Shown here piece by piece: positions 8,234-16,730 of a stretch of 64,000 nucleotides of DNA. Both the position numbers and the translations under genes were made by a program. Origin of the DNA: Cytobacillus horneckiae (GTDB lineage: Bacteria; Bacillota; Bacilli; Bacillales; Cytobacillaceae); assembly GCF_002835735.1 (NCBI RefSeq), contig NZ_PISD01000005.1, forward strand, positions 1 to 64,000, written 5' to 3'. Positions within the stretch are counted from its first letter, which is position 1. Each line of letters begins with the position of its first letter. The notes under the pieces were generated by a model, which saw only the letters and a program-made list of their open reading frames with translations, was not told where the DNA came from and did no database searches.

Positions 8234-8911
8234 ATGAAAGTAGTCGATTTATCAGTCCTATTATATGATGGTCTCGTTTCTTTTCCATCACATCCAAAGG
8301 TTGTATTCATGGACCATATTACCCATGATTTTTCAAAACCGCGTTATCAAGCTCCTTGCGAAGGATATGCGAGTAAAACGATTATTATGTCAGACCATAG
8401 CGGCACACATATGGATGCACCGTATCACTTTTTTAAGGATGGGTTGACCATTGAGGACATACCTATTGATGCGACAATGGGGGATGCAGTACTTGTAGAT
8501 GTATCACATAAAGATCCTGAACAGCCTGTGACAAGAGAAATGATTGAAGAGGTTGTTGAGAATGATCAATTAAAGATTAAAGAAAATGACATCATTCTCT
8601 TTAGATGCTGGCCAGGTGAGTGGAACGGCGAAGGCTTCCATCAATGTAAATCACTTGATCCATCCGTTGCGGGCTGGGTGATTGATCATAAAGTTAAAGC
8701 GATTGGCCTTGATTTGCCGAATGCGGACATTAACGAAAATATGCAACGGACCGTTCACCTTGAATTGCTGGGGAGAAATATAATGATTTTCGAAAATATC
8801 GTTAACCTAGAAAACCTTTCAAAAAAGCACTTTTATTTTATGGGAACGCCTCTAAATTTAAAAGGAATGACAGGCTCGCCAATTAGAGCGTTAGCCATTG
8901 AAGAGTGGTAA
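8234..8911 (+). CDS. cyclase family metal-dependent hydrolase
   Basis: The 225-aa protein carries the metal-binding HSGTHMDAPYHF motif (about residue 56) of the cyclase / kynurenine-formamidase / isatin-hydrolase superfamily. These enzymes hydrolyse an amide or ring bond using a divalent metal. GGAGGG precedes the ATG. Its place between the transporter and an alcohol dehydrogenase suggests that it opens or processes the imported substrate. No tryptophan genes are near, so kynurenine is not indicated. Confidence 0.8.
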   Translation: MKVVDLSVLLYDGLVSFPSHPKVVFMDHITHDFSKPRYQAPCEGYASKTIIMSDHSGTHMDAPYHFFKDGLTIEDIPIDATMGDAVLVDVSHKDPEQPVTREMIEEVVENDQLKIKENDIILFRCWPGEWNGEGFHQCKSLDPSVAGWVIDHKVKAIGLDLPNADINENMQRTVHLELLGRNIMIFENIVNLENLSKKHFYFMGTPLNLKGMTGSPIRALAIEEW

Positions 8912-9000
8912 TTCTATTTTATCGCAGCCAGCTATCCATCAATGAGGGTGAAACCTCCGCTGATGGAAGCTTCACTTTATATAGAGAGGAGCGAACTTAA

Positions 9001-10065
9001 ATGAAAGCAATTGTAAAAAACAGCAGAGGATATGGAATAGAGGTGAAGGATATCCCTTCACCTGTGCTTCAGAAAGATGAAGTGCTTGTAAAAGTGGAGG
9101 CTGCAAGTATTTGCGGAAGTGATCTTCACATGTTTGAAGGAATGGCTGCATATGAATGGGTCTCAACGCCTGTCACATTAGGTCATGAATTCGCTGGAAA
9201 GGTTGTGGAAGTTGGAAATAGTGAACATGAGCATCTTCTCAATCAAACAGTAGTGATTAATCCATATATACCATGTGGACAATGTCAAAACTGTTTAAAG
9301 GGCAATACAAATCTTTGTGATTATGGGGAAGGATCGATGGGCAAGGTACCGGCAAAATCACTGCAATATGGGTTTAGAGAAAATGGCGGTATGGCAGAAT
9401 ACGCAGCGATTCATCACCGCAATGTACTGCCAATCCCTGAGTCTGTCCCCATTGAAGTAGCAGGCATGCTTGAAGCAATCGGGATTGGCGTGCGAGCCAT
9501 CGAGAGAGCGAATATCCTGCCAGGCGATACAGCTGTCGTTATTGGACCTGGACCAATAGGGTTATCGATGATTGCCTCTTTATCTAATTATGGCTGCGAC
9601 CGTTTGATTGTAACGGGCTTAACTAAGGATAAAGACCGTTTAAGCTTGGCGTTGGAACTGGGAGCAACAGATATCGTGTATGCGGATCAGGAAAATGTAA
9701 TCGAGGCAGTGGCAGATCTAACTGGCGGTAACGGGGTCGATCATGTATTTGAAACAAGCGGATTTCATCAATCACTAGTTGACGCTGTACGTCTCTGTAC
9801 AAAGGGCGGCGAAATTTTATTAATCGGCATTAGCCCGAAGGAAACAACACTTCCTACGAGTGAAATTGTTAGAGGTGAAATGACCGTTAAAGGCGTCTAT
9901 GGTGTAACAGAGAAAACAATGAAGCGTACAATCTCAATGGCAGCTTCAAATAAATACCCTTATGATAAATTAGTTACACATATCTTCTCTTTAGAAGAAG
10001 CAGAAAAAGGTTTTGAAGCAGGCCTTGCCAAGGATGCAATAAAAGTCATATTAAAACCATCATAA
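9001..10065 (+). CDS. zinc-dependent alcohol dehydrogenase (sorbitol/butanediol dehydrogenase-like)
   Basis: The 354-aa medium-chain dehydrogenase has a catalytic zinc site (CGSDLHM, GHEFAG), the four-cysteine structural zinc loop (CGQCQNCLKGNTNLC, about residues 96-110) and a Rossmann motif GPGPIG. It should oxidise a secondary or polyol-type alcohol with NAD(P). The 89-bp gap upstream contains a CCATCA/TGATGG stem without a U-tract (8936-8966), perhaps an RNA processing or stability element. It is followed 14 bp later by the second CMD gene. Confidence 0.85.
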   Translation: MKAIVKNSRGYGIEVKDIPSPVLQKDEVLVKVEAASICGSDLHMFEGMAAYEWVSTPVTLGHEFAGKVVEVGNSEHEHLLNQTVVINPYIPCGQCQNCLKGNTNLCDYGEGSMGKVPAKSLQYGFRENGGMAEYAAIHHRNVLPIPESVPIEVAGMLEAIGIGVRAIERANILPGDTAVVIGPGPIGLSMIASLSNYGCDRLIVTGLTKDKDRLSLALELGATDIVYADQENVIEAVADLTGGNGVDHVFETSGFHQSLVDAVRLCTKGGEILLIGISPKETTLPTSEIVRGEMTVKGVYGVTEKTMKRTISMAASNKYPYDKLVTHIFSLEEAEKGFEAGLAKDAIKVILKPS

Positions 10066-10079
10066 GGAGAAGTGGTCTA

Positions 10080-10766
10080 ATGATTTTAAACGGACTTAAA
10101 ATTTTGGAACAGTACGCTCCGCAGGTGAACCAAGCAGTATCAGTCATCAAGGATGAGGTTTTTTCTGATGGCGAATTGAGCGCAATGGAAAAGCATTTGC
10201 TTCTTACAGGAGTATATGCTGCAAGAAGAATGGAAGACAGCATGCTTTATCATACAAAAGAAGCGATAGGATGCGGCGCATCAATTGAGGAAATAGCGGA
10301 TATTCTGGCTACTTGTATCATTTCCCGCGGGATACCAGCATGGCTGACAGGGGTAGAGGCAATTAAACTAGCAATGGCGTTATGTGAAACTGGAGAAAAA
10401 GATTTACTGCAGAAGACAATCCGAGAATTTCAATCAGTTGAGGCATGCATTCGTTATTATGAAAAAGAATTCGATACACTGCCTGATTGGGTAGCACTGC
10501 TAAAGGAATATCAGCCCGATGTCCTTTACAAGTATACGAACTTAAGAAATACTTTATTAGTTGACCATCAAGTATCTAGAAAGCTAAAAGAACTGATGTT
10601 AACAGCTATTAATATTTGCGACCAATACCGCAAAGGAATCAACATCCATGTAGCGAATGCCCGTCATCTTGGTGCCAAAAATAAAGAGATTGCCGAGGTT
10701 TCGCTCCTATGTCTGACAGTTACAGGCATCTCCGGATGGATGACTGGAAGTTCATTAATTGAATAA
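10080..10766 (+). CDS. two-domain CMD family protein 2
   Basis: The 228-aa protein is a paralogue of the one at 1792. Its N-terminal half keeps the E-x5-H pattern (MEDSMLYH, Glu52 and His58) and its C-terminal half is degenerate (the Glu position is Arg). The PDWV..YQPDVL..YTNLR lead-in, which precedes the active half in the first paralogue, here precedes the degenerate half. GGAGAAG lies just upstream of the ATG. A strong terminator follows, so this ends the catabolic locus. Confidence 0.75.
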   Translation: MILNGLKILEQYAPQVNQAVSVIKDEVFSDGELSAMEKHLLLTGVYAARRMEDSMLYHTKEAIGCGASIEEIADILATCIISRGIPAWLTGVEAIKLAMALCETGEKDLLQKTIREFQSVEACIRYYEKEFDTLPDWVALLKEYQPDVLYKYTNLRNTLLVDHQVSRKLKELMLTAINICDQYRKGINIHVANARHLGAKNKEIAEVSLLCLTVTGISGWMTGSSLIE

Positions 10767-10769
10767 AAT

Positions 10770-10807
10770 AACAGCTCCGTATCCTTCCGAGGATGCGGAG
10801 CTGTTTT
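10770..10807 (+). terminator. intrinsic terminator of the catabolic operon
   Basis: CAGCTCCG-T-ATCC pairs with GGAT-G-CGGAGCTG around a 6-nt loop, followed by TTTTGGTT. Confidence 0.85.
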
Positions 10808-10937
10808 GGTTAAAATAGCAGTGACAGGCTGTAACAAAAGGTGCCTACAATATGATGATAGTATGATAGCAGCAAATTTGTTATGATAGTACCATATAAA
10901 CAGAAAAATTATGAATTTTTAAAAAGAGGTGAAATGA

Positions 10938-11156
10938 ATGACAGGACTTGTAGCAGTAGTGATGGTGTTTTCTATTCCGATTGTTGCAATTGTTTCAGAC
11001 CATTTTTTAAAAGCGAAAAAAATTAAAGCGAAAATTGTTGAAGATCAAATTAAGCTTGAAAAAATTAAGCAGGAGAACTTCATGCTTGAAACAGAAAAAA
11101 TGAGAATGGAGCTGGAAAGCCAGCTTAAAATACAAGAACATAAAAAGCTCATCTGA
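10938..11156 (+). CDS. small membrane-anchored coiled-coil protein (72 aa)
   Basis: One transmembrane helix (residues 2-21) is followed by a strongly charged, heptad-like helix rich in Lys and Glu. In layout it resembles PspB/LiaI-like envelope-stress accessory proteins, but I cannot assign it to a family. AAAGAGGTG lies upstream of the ATG. It is 26 bp from a second small membrane gene and the two probably form an operon. Confidence 0.65.
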   Translation: MTGLVAVVMVFSIPIVAIVSDHFLKAKKIKAKIVEDQIKLEKIKQENFMLETEKMRMELESQLKIQEHKKLI

Positions 11157-11182
11157 GGAACAATGCATAAGGAGGATGAAAA

Positions 11183-11443
11183 TTGTTGGACCTGTTTACG
11201 ATACCACTTACCATTCTACTGCTGATATTTATGGCGCTATCTATTATTACAACAGTCAAGAAAAGAAAGGCTGCTGGTGTAACAGGGATAAAATCAGCTT
11301 TAACACCGATTTGTTTTTATTCTGTAGCGGTTGTCGCAATCTTTACATTTTGGTTTGATATCATTGGCCTTGTCAGCTGGACACTCATTATCATATTAAT
11401 GATTTTAGGTGCTTTTTTTACAAAGTATTTACCGGTCAATTAA
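11183..11443 (+). CDS. small membrane protein, three hydrophobic segments (86 aa)
   Basis: The start is TTG at 11183, placed by AAGGAGG 7 nt upstream; an ATG at 11176 lies in another frame and overlaps that site. Hydrophobic segments cover about residues 2-22, 38-58 and 60-80, with a basic loop (VKKRKAAG) between the first two. No family recognised. A bidirectional terminator follows. Confidence 0.6.
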   Translation: MLDLFTIPLTILLLIFMALSIITTVKKRKAAGVTGIKSALTPICFYSVAVVAIFTFWFDIIGLVSWTLIIILMILGAFFTKYLPVN

Positions 11444-11475
11444 AAGAGCTTGGAATGTATCCAAGCTCTTTGCTG
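11443..11475. terminator. bidirectional intrinsic terminator
   Basis: AAAGAGCTTGGA and TCCAAGCTCTTT form a perfect 12-bp stem around 5 nt, placed between convergent genes; the stem-end A/T runs serve both strands. Confidence 0.8.
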
Positions 11476-11492
11476 TAGCGGCCCTCTCATAA

Positions 11493-12788
11493 TTATAGCT
11501 TTTTAACTTCTAAATAATGTATTTGGTGGCCGTCTATTTCATTGACTGTAAATAAGTAGCCGTCCATCTCAATTTGGCTGCCCAGTTCAGCATCAAAATT
11601 AAGTGTTAAGAACCAACCGCCAATCGTGTCAATTTCGTCATCGGGTAAATCAATATCAAGTAAATGGTTTACATCGTCAATCAGTAATTTAGCATCTAAA
11701 ATATAATGGCCATCTTTTATTTTACGAATTTCAGCAATTTCATCTTCATCAAATTCATCGCGAATTTCACCGACAATTTCCTCAACAATATCTTCAACAG
11801 TGACTAATCCAGAAGTTCCACCATATTCGTCCATAAGAATGGCAAGGTGGATTCTGTCCTTTTGCATTTTAATTAATAAGTCATTAATAGGCACAGTTTC
11901 AATGACCCTTATAACGGGGTTGATAAAGTCATGAATGGATGATTTTCTTGCTTCATCCGGTTGAAGATTTGCCGTTAAAAATTCTTTTACGTTAATAAAA
12001 CCGATAATATTATCTTTATCTCCATCTACAACAGGATACCTTGTATATTGTTCTTCTTTAATGGTTTCCATTATTTCGTCGTATGAATCGTCTACTGAGA
12101 AGGTAACGATTTCCGTACGCGGCACCATAATTTCCTTCGCAATTCTTTCATCAAACTCGAATATATTATTCATATATTTTAATTCGTTTTTGTTAATTTC
12201 ACCGCTTTTATAACTCTCTGACATTAGGATGCGTAGTTCTTCCTCCGAGTGGGCCATTTCCCCTTCAGAGGCAGGCTTAAATCCAAATAGGCCAACGAGG
12301 ATACGAGCGGATCCATTCAATAACCAAATGAAAGGATACATCATGCGGTAGAACCAAATAATCGGCTTTGCGAACATAAGGGTAATAGCCTCAGCTTTAT
12401 GAATCGCAATGGTTTTTGGTGCAAGCTCCCCAATTACAACATGCAGATAGGTGACAAGTGCAAAGGCAATACCGAATGAAAGAATATGTGTCAGTGACTC
12501 ACTTAAATGTAGCATTTCAAACAATGGTTTAAGAAGCCTTTCAACAGTAGGCTCACCTAACCATCCGAGTCCTAACGCAGTAACAGTAATACCAAGCTGA
12601 CAAGCGGATAAGTACTCATCAAGATGAGTAACAACCTTTTTGGCAGCAAGCGCTCCTTTTTTATTTTCTGCAATTAATTGGTCTATTTTAGACATACGAA
12701 CCTTAACAATCGCAAACTCAGTAGAAACAAAAAATGCGGTTAAGGCAATAAGTATGAATAGTAAAATTAAGTTTAACGTCGTCGTCAA
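11493..12788 (-). CDS. hemolysin/CorC family CBS-domain membrane protein
   Basis: The 431-aa protein has the full HlyC/CorC (HCC) layout: an N-terminal DUF21 domain with four hydrophobic segments (about residues 1-185), a pair of CBS domains (about 200-330) and the C-terminal CorC/HlyC domain (about 345-430). Bacillus relatives such as MpfA and YhdP are linked to magnesium export. The first in-frame start is TTG at 12788, but the only good ribosome site (AGGAGG, 12821-12826) is 32 nt upstream, with a perfect hairpin in between. Confidence 0.85.
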   Translation of the reverse strand: MTTTLNLILLFILIALTAFFVSTEFAIVKVRMSKIDQLIAENKKGALAAKKVVTHLDEYLSACQLGITVTALGLGWLGEPTVERLLKPLFEMLHLSESLTHILSFGIAFALVTYLHVVIGELAPKTIAIHKAEAITLMFAKPIIWFYRMMYPFIWLLNGSARILVGLFGFKPASEGEMAHSEEELRILMSESYKSGEINKNELKYMNNIFEFDERIAKEIMVPRTEIVTFSVDDSYDEIMETIKEEQYTRYPVVDGDKDNIIGFINVKEFLTANLQPDEARKSSIHDFINPVIRVIETVPINDLLIKMQKDRIHLAILMDEYGGTSGLVTVEDIVEEIVGEIRDEFDEDEIAEIRKIKDGHYILDAKLLIDDVNHLLDIDLPDDEIDTIGGWFLTLNFDAELGSQIEMDGYLFTVNEIDGHQIHYLEVKKL

Positions 12789-12797
12789 AATGCTGCA

Positions 12798-12815
12798 GTC
12801 TTACGGTGGTAAGAC
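12798..12815 (-). promoter_or_regulatory. hairpin between SD and start of the CBS-domain gene
   Basis: GTCTTAC-CACC-GTAAGAC is a perfect 7-bp stem with a tetraloop between the AGGAGGTG ribosome site and the TTG start. Folding it would bring the two closer, to about 14 nt. A six-codon frame beginning GTG within the SD also ends in this hairpin. Confidence 0.4.
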
Positions 12816-12883
12816 TTTCACCTCCTAAAGTGGTTGTTCCTGTGGATTACCTAAGCTGATATTCCAGGAAGTGACGAGTAATT

Positions 12884-12924
12884 AAAAAATGTCTTACATA
12901 TAAATTGTTCAATTTATATGTAAG
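12884..12924 (-). terminator. intrinsic terminator of the MerR-family gene
   Basis: CTTACATATAAATTG and CAATTTATATGTAAG form a perfect 15-bp inverted repeat with a 2-nt loop. On the minus strand it is followed by ACATTTTTTAAT, 23 bp after the regulator stop codon. Confidence 0.65.
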
Positions 12925-12947
12925 CAATGCCTATATCTATTCATTGT

Positions 12948-13316
12948 TCATTTTAAAAGTAAAAGCAGTGTCTGGATAAGGGACATACTCTCGGAGGAGA
13001 CATTTTTTTTAATGTACTCTTGACTCCCAGCATCACTCTTATTAAGATGCGCCAATACCTCTGAAACATCTTCCTTTAATCCATTAATTTTTAAACGTAA
13101 TTCACGTACATCAATCTCTTCTGCTTCATGAACGTCTTTATCTAATAGTTTCTTCTTAATATCGACCAATGACATCCCTTCGCTCTTCCACTGTTCAATT
13201 AAGTGGATTCTATCGATCGCGGAATGATCATAGTAGCGGTAATTTGAAGGAGAACGTTCCGCTTCAAGCAGGCCGAGATTTGTATAATGATCAATCGTTC
13301 TTTTCGTTAAATTCAC
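12948..13316 (-). CDS. MerR family transcriptional regulator, start unresolved
   Basis: The protein has a MerR winged helix (TKRTIDHYTNLGLLEAERSPSNYRYY) followed by a coiled coil (about residues 75-100). The coordinates given use the only canonical start, GTG at 13316. That start cuts off the first helix: the frame is open upstream and encodes GNEKLKIGELAIKV, the usual MerR N-terminus. A GGAGG site lies 6 nt before an in-frame GTT at 13356-13358, so a GTT start, or a mutated start codon, is likely. The regulated gene is not evident. Confidence 0.65.
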   Translation of the reverse strand: MNLTKRTIDHYTNLGLLEAERSPSNYRYYDHSAIDRIHLIEQWKSEGMSLVDIKKKLLDKDVHEAEEIDVRELRLKINGLKEDVSEVLAHLNKSDAGSQEYIKKNVSSESMSLIQTLLLLLK

Positions 13317-13644
13317 CTTAATAGCTAATTCACCAATTTTCAGTTTCTCGTTCCCAACGTAATGCCTCCAAACTATAACGTGATGGTTAAATTATACTCC
13401 TGATTCGTTAAATTGACAATACATATGCAGCATCAACCGCTTTTGGATGCAGCAGGTAAACTAATGAGAATTTTACTTTAATAGGAAAACTGATATTTCA
13501 GAGCAAGAAACTGGTGCGCGAAAATGAATGAGAATAAAGCCGATATTCATAATAGGAATTTGACTACTAAAAAATGAGCAAAGCAGTCATCGGCAGTTCA
13601 GGTTTAGAAAGCTAAATCGTTGAGAGGTCAATCATCCCACTATG

Positions 13645-14673
13645 TCACCAGCGGTTATAAACCCTCTCTGCAAATCCAAGGAAATCTTTCAACTCGAGAA
13701 TTGTGCCATCATCAAGCACAACTGTACCATTGAATTTTCCAAATACTTGATGCTGGTCACTGGCTATAATGCCAACCGAGGTATAGTCTGCACGATCTAG
13801 TATGGGGGTGAATGCCATTTCGAAACGGCGGTCATTTGAAGTGAAACGCCAAGGCTGAAGATAATGGTGTTTATCCCCACCCATAGGAATATGAAATTCA
13901 ACTTGATCAAGCTTATGGGCTTTCTCTTCATAGAACAGCATGTTTTCACTAGCAGCCGATGTGTCTCCAAATCCATAGCCAATGTTAAAGCCAACTGTTT
14001 TGCCTTTTAGTAAACCTGAAGCAGATCCCCAATACCATGTGTTTTTATAAGTCCAAACACCTCTTCCCCAGTCAAGAGTAGCGAATGAGCCTTCATTAAA
14101 ATGAAAGGTTTGCTCTCCTAATGAGGCAGTACCTGCGGAGCGGATGCAATTGATTTTTTGATTATAATAAAAAGCCTTTTTATTGTCGGGAAATGGAGTA
14201 GCGATGACAATTGAATCTTTAGGTTCATCAAATAATATGAAATCGCAAGAGAAGTCTTTCCCAGCACTAAACTTCTTCATCGAGCATGTTAATCTGCGTT
14301 TGTTTCCTTCATGCAAAAAAGCCATTGTTACTCTTTTATCTTTGTAGACAATATCACCTGATTTCGATGAGGCAGGAAGGCCGAGCTTGCCGAGCGTAAA
14401 CGGTTTAATCACGCTCGTTGTTTTAAACCACGCGCTTTTAAAATCCAGCAAAGAAATACTTAAGAGCCCCATATATGAATTATCGGCGATGGTCAGTGCA
14501 ACCGCATAGTCCTCATTCATCACCAAATAATAATCCCATTCTTTAATACGGAGGAAATTTGCCTTAATGTCCTTCCGGTTATAGTCTAATAAAAGTGCGG
14601 TCGCGTAGCCTTTCTCGGTTAATTCACCATTACTGTTCAGCAGATTTTTTCTCGTCGTTATTCTGTTCTGCAA
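13645..14673 (-). CDS. DUF2804 domain protein
   Basis: The 342-aa protein matches DUF2804 over its full length: an N-terminal LLNSNGELTEKGYA segment and a central WGRGVWTYKNTWYWGSASG motif followed by GYGFGD. The family has a beta-rich lipocalin-like character and unknown function. The start is TTG at 14673 with GAGG 8 nt upstream, and it overlaps the 3' end of the hydrolase gene by 44 bp, so the two are translationally linked. The 13395-13620 gap downstream holds nothing I can identify. Confidence 0.75.
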   Translation of the reverse strand: MQNRITTRKNLLNSNGELTEKGYATALLLDYNRKDIKANFLRIKEWDYYLVMNEDYAVALTIADNSYMGLLSISLLDFKSAWFKTTSVIKPFTLGKLGLPASSKSGDIVYKDKRVTMAFLHEGNKRRLTCSMKKFSAGKDFSCDFILFDEPKDSIVIATPFPDNKKAFYYNQKINCIRSAGTASLGEQTFHFNEGSFATLDWGRGVWTYKNTWYWGSASGLLKGKTVGFNIGYGFGDTSAASENMLFYEEKAHKLDQVEFHIPMGGDKHHYLQPWRFTSNDRRFEMAFTPILDRADYTSVGIIASDQHQVFGKFNGTVVLDDGTILELKDFLGFAERVYNRW

Positions 14674-15529
14674 TAGATACGCCTCGCTTTCTTAATAAGG
14701 AAAAGGCAATCACCATTGCCTCGAATTTCTCTTGTTCTTCAAGATATGGCATATGGTTGCTTTCTTCAAATATGTATAATCTTGAATATGGAAGTAAAGA
14801 TGTAATCTCCTCTGAAAAAGGCAGTGGACATTGGGCATCATGACGGCCGCAATAAACAAAAGCAGGCACTGAAGCTTCTCGCAATAACTCCCTGATATCA
14901 TAATTCGGTAATTCCTGATAGGAATAATAATCCAATCGCTTCGGAACAACCTTGCCGCTGCTTAGCTTGGAAAAATAGCGGTCGAAGTTTTCAGGACGAT
15001 ATAATGACATTTCCGTCCATTCCCGATTGACCTTTACACGCAGTGAACGAGCTGACTGGGGTGACCCCAGAATGGCCATGATTTCTTTTATTCTTTTGTT
15101 AAGCGGACTTTCCCTGCAATACATGCTTTCTTGGTGATTCATATAATGCTTCGAAGCCGTCGAGCCGCCAATCATTACTTTTGTTAAGGACGTATTGAAG
15201 TAAACACTATAGACAAGCGCAAGCATACCGCCTGTAGAATGGCCCGCAAACCCCCATTGTTCAATCTCCAACGCTTCCCGTATTGCTTCTAAATCTTTGC
15301 AGCTTTCAAGCATGCTTAATTCATCATCTGTTTGAGCCTGACATGATGCCCCTGCTTCCTTCAGGTTGACCAAGTAAACTTTAAAATTGGTGGTAAATGG
15401 CTCAGCAAAATAATAACCAAGCTCATTAAATTCGCTGTATAAATGAGTGATGCATAGAGGTTCGCCAGCACCTTTTGTGAAAACCTCAAAAGGTCCACGC
15501 TTTGTATCAATGATTTCCTGTCTCCACAT
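14630..15529 (-). CDS. alpha/beta hydrolase
   Basis: The 299-aa protein has the nucleophile elbow GHSTGGM (Ser about residue 95), an acid residue in YCGRHDAQCP and a C-terminal His in EESNHMPY. It is cytosolic. GGAGG lies 9 nt before the ATG. It is the first gene of a pair with the DUF2804 gene. The substrate is unknown. Confidence 0.8.
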   Translation of the reverse strand: MWRQEIIDTKRGPFEVFTKGAGEPLCITHLYSEFNELGYYFAEPFTTNFKVYLVNLKEAGASCQAQTDDELSMLESCKDLEAIREALEIEQWGFAGHSTGGMLALVYSVYFNTSLTKVMIGGSTASKHYMNHQESMYCRESPLNKRIKEIMAILGSPQSARSLRVKVNREWTEMSLYRPENFDRYFSKLSSGKVVPKRLDYYSYQELPNYDIRELLREASVPAFVYCGRHDAQCPLPFSEEITSLLPYSRLYIFEESNHMPYLEEQEKFEAMVIAFSLLRKRGVSIAEQNNDEKKSAEQ

Positions 15530-15722
15530 TGTTAGATTCCTCCAGTAAAAAGGATGGTAGTGATAACATCGATTTCTTCATAACTTGAATTGAATCTATG
15601 GTATTAAAGGGTGTAAGTTCCAAATTATTAAATTTTTCCTAAATCGTAATGGTGATCATGATTGTGATAATAATTAAACAAAAATTGTTCTTGTTTAGCC
15701 TTCATTTTGATCTCTCCCAAAG

Positions 15723-16556
15723 TTATTTCAGCATCACAACAAATTTAGCAGCCCAGGCTATATATATTGCGCCTGGAATGAAGAGTAGCTGTGCGAAGAT
15801 GGTCCCGAATAATCTGGATGTGACCATTGTAACTGAGGCGCCTTTTAAATAATTATAGCTACCCTTACCATTGATGACTGCATCGGCCAATACAGAAATT
15901 TTCGGATCAACAAGAGTAGACAGTAGTATGGTGGCAACACCATTAATTAAGCCGGATGCCATAATGGCAGTCGTTTGATATTCTGGTGCGATAACGGAAG
16001 CATATAGTGCGGAAAGGACGCCAATCGTATAAATAGATGTGACAGCCATATTAATGAAAAACAAGCGCATTGGAATATGCTTTCTTTCTAATCCTTTAAG
16101 AAAACTAATATTGGGCTTCCTAAAAAGAGAAAATGTTCTTTTTATGTAATAAGGTGTGAAGCCTTTCTTGATGAGTGCAGGCACAGAGCCCATCTCCACA
16201 GAAAGCTGAATAATCGCCCGGGAAAAAATCGCGACAAATGTCGGAAGCAGCATCGCACCTATGAGTGTCCCGACAGTTGAAGCGCCTATCAGCACGCGAT
16301 ATTGATCGGCTAAAAACCCTTGGACAAATTCAACCGATCCTTCAGGGGCCGTGTCAACTAAGCTTCCGGTGAAAGGCTGTTGAATCATATTCGACATTCT
16401 CGATACAATGACAATCGTATTAAATAAAGACAGTGCGGAGGCCAGTAGCTTAACTCGGGCACCTGAAAGCCGAACTGCATAGGCGAGCGTTTCAACGCTA
16501 TGAATGAGGAGGATAAATAGAGCAATAAGTATGAGTTTTAAAGTAATCAATTCCAT
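15723..16556 (-). CDS. amj: lipid II flippase Amj
   Basis: The 277-aa polytopic membrane protein matches the DUF2837/Amj family (formerly YdaH): ETLAYAVRLSGARV near the N-terminus, SRMSNMIQQPFTG and the C-terminal LVDPKISVLADAVINGKG. Amj is an alternate flippase for lipid-linked peptidoglycan precursor, able to replace MurJ in Bacillus. It is divergent from the alarmone operon; an extended -10 promoter sits about 30 bp upstream of its start, and the first copy of the TGACAARGTGTCA repeat lies about 40 bp further upstream. Confidence 0.85.
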   Translation of the reverse strand: MELITLKLILIALFILLIHSVETLAYAVRLSGARVKLLASALSLFNTIVIVSRMSNMIQQPFTGSLVDTAPEGSVEFVQGFLADQYRVLIGASTVGTLIGAMLLPTFVAIFSRAIIQLSVEMGSVPALIKKGFTPYYIKRTFSLFRKPNISFLKGLERKHIPMRLFFINMAVTSIYTIGVLSALYASVIAPEYQTTAIMASGLINGVATILLSTLVDPKISVLADAVINGKGSYNYLKGASVTMVTSRLFGTIFAQLLFIPGAIYIAWAAKFVVMLK

Positions 16557-16583
16557 TTTAAAAACCTTCTTAATTTTTTCCTC

Positions 16584-16592
16584 ATTATACCA
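16584..16592 (-). promoter_or_regulatory. extended -10 promoter of amj
   Basis: TGGTATAAT on the minus strand, with a poor -35 region; transcription would begin about 20 nt before the amj start codon. Confidence 0.5.
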
Positions 16593-16631
16593 ACTATTTC
16601 ATATAAAAAACATATATTTGTGATAAAAATG

Positions 16632-16644
16632 TGACAAAGTGTCA
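16632..16644. promoter_or_regulatory. TGACAARGTGTCA operator copy 1
   Basis: Palindrome TGACA-AAG-TGTCA, lying upstream of the alarmone-operon -35 and also upstream of the amj promoter. Confidence 0.65.
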
Positions 16645-16652
16645 TATAGATA

Positions 16653-16681
16653 TTGACTTGTGACAAGGTGTCATTTATGAT
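16653..16681 (+). promoter_or_regulatory. promoter of the alarmone synthetase operon
   Basis: TTGACT (16653-16658), 17 bp, TATGAT (16676-16681). Operator copy 2 fills the spacer, so a bound repressor would exclude RNA polymerase. Confidence 0.75.
16661..16673. promoter_or_regulatory. TGACAARGTGTCA operator copy 2
   Basis: TGACA-AGG-TGTCA, positioned wholly between the -35 and -10 elements. Confidence 0.75.
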
Positions 16682-16697
16682 GAAACTATAGCGAATA

Positions 16698-16710
16698 TGA
16701 CAAAGTGTCA
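16698..16710. promoter_or_regulatory. TGACAARGTGTCA operator copy 3
   Basis: TGACA-AAG-TGTCA, about 10 bp after the predicted transcription start. Confidence 0.7.
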
Positions 16711-16730
16711 TATAGGGAGGCATCACTATT

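Noticed and set aside
8936-8966. Inverted repeat CCATCA..TGATGG considered as a terminator before the alcohol dehydrogenase gene
   Set aside because: No U-tract follows and the flanking genes are clearly collinear; at most an RNA processing or stability hairpin.
1709-10766. Reading the first locus as a beta-ketoadipate (pca) operon
   Set aside because: CMD, hydrolase, CoA-transferase and thiolase fit, but no dioxygenase or cycloisomerase is present, and AtoE, hydroxyacyl-CoA dehydrogenase, cyclase and alcohol dehydrogenase point elsewhere. Kept only as an alternative.
12893-12924. 32-bp palindrome considered as the operator of the MerR regulator
   Set aside because: It lies after the regulator stop codon and is followed by a T-run on that strand, so a terminator explains it better; it is not in a promoter spacer.
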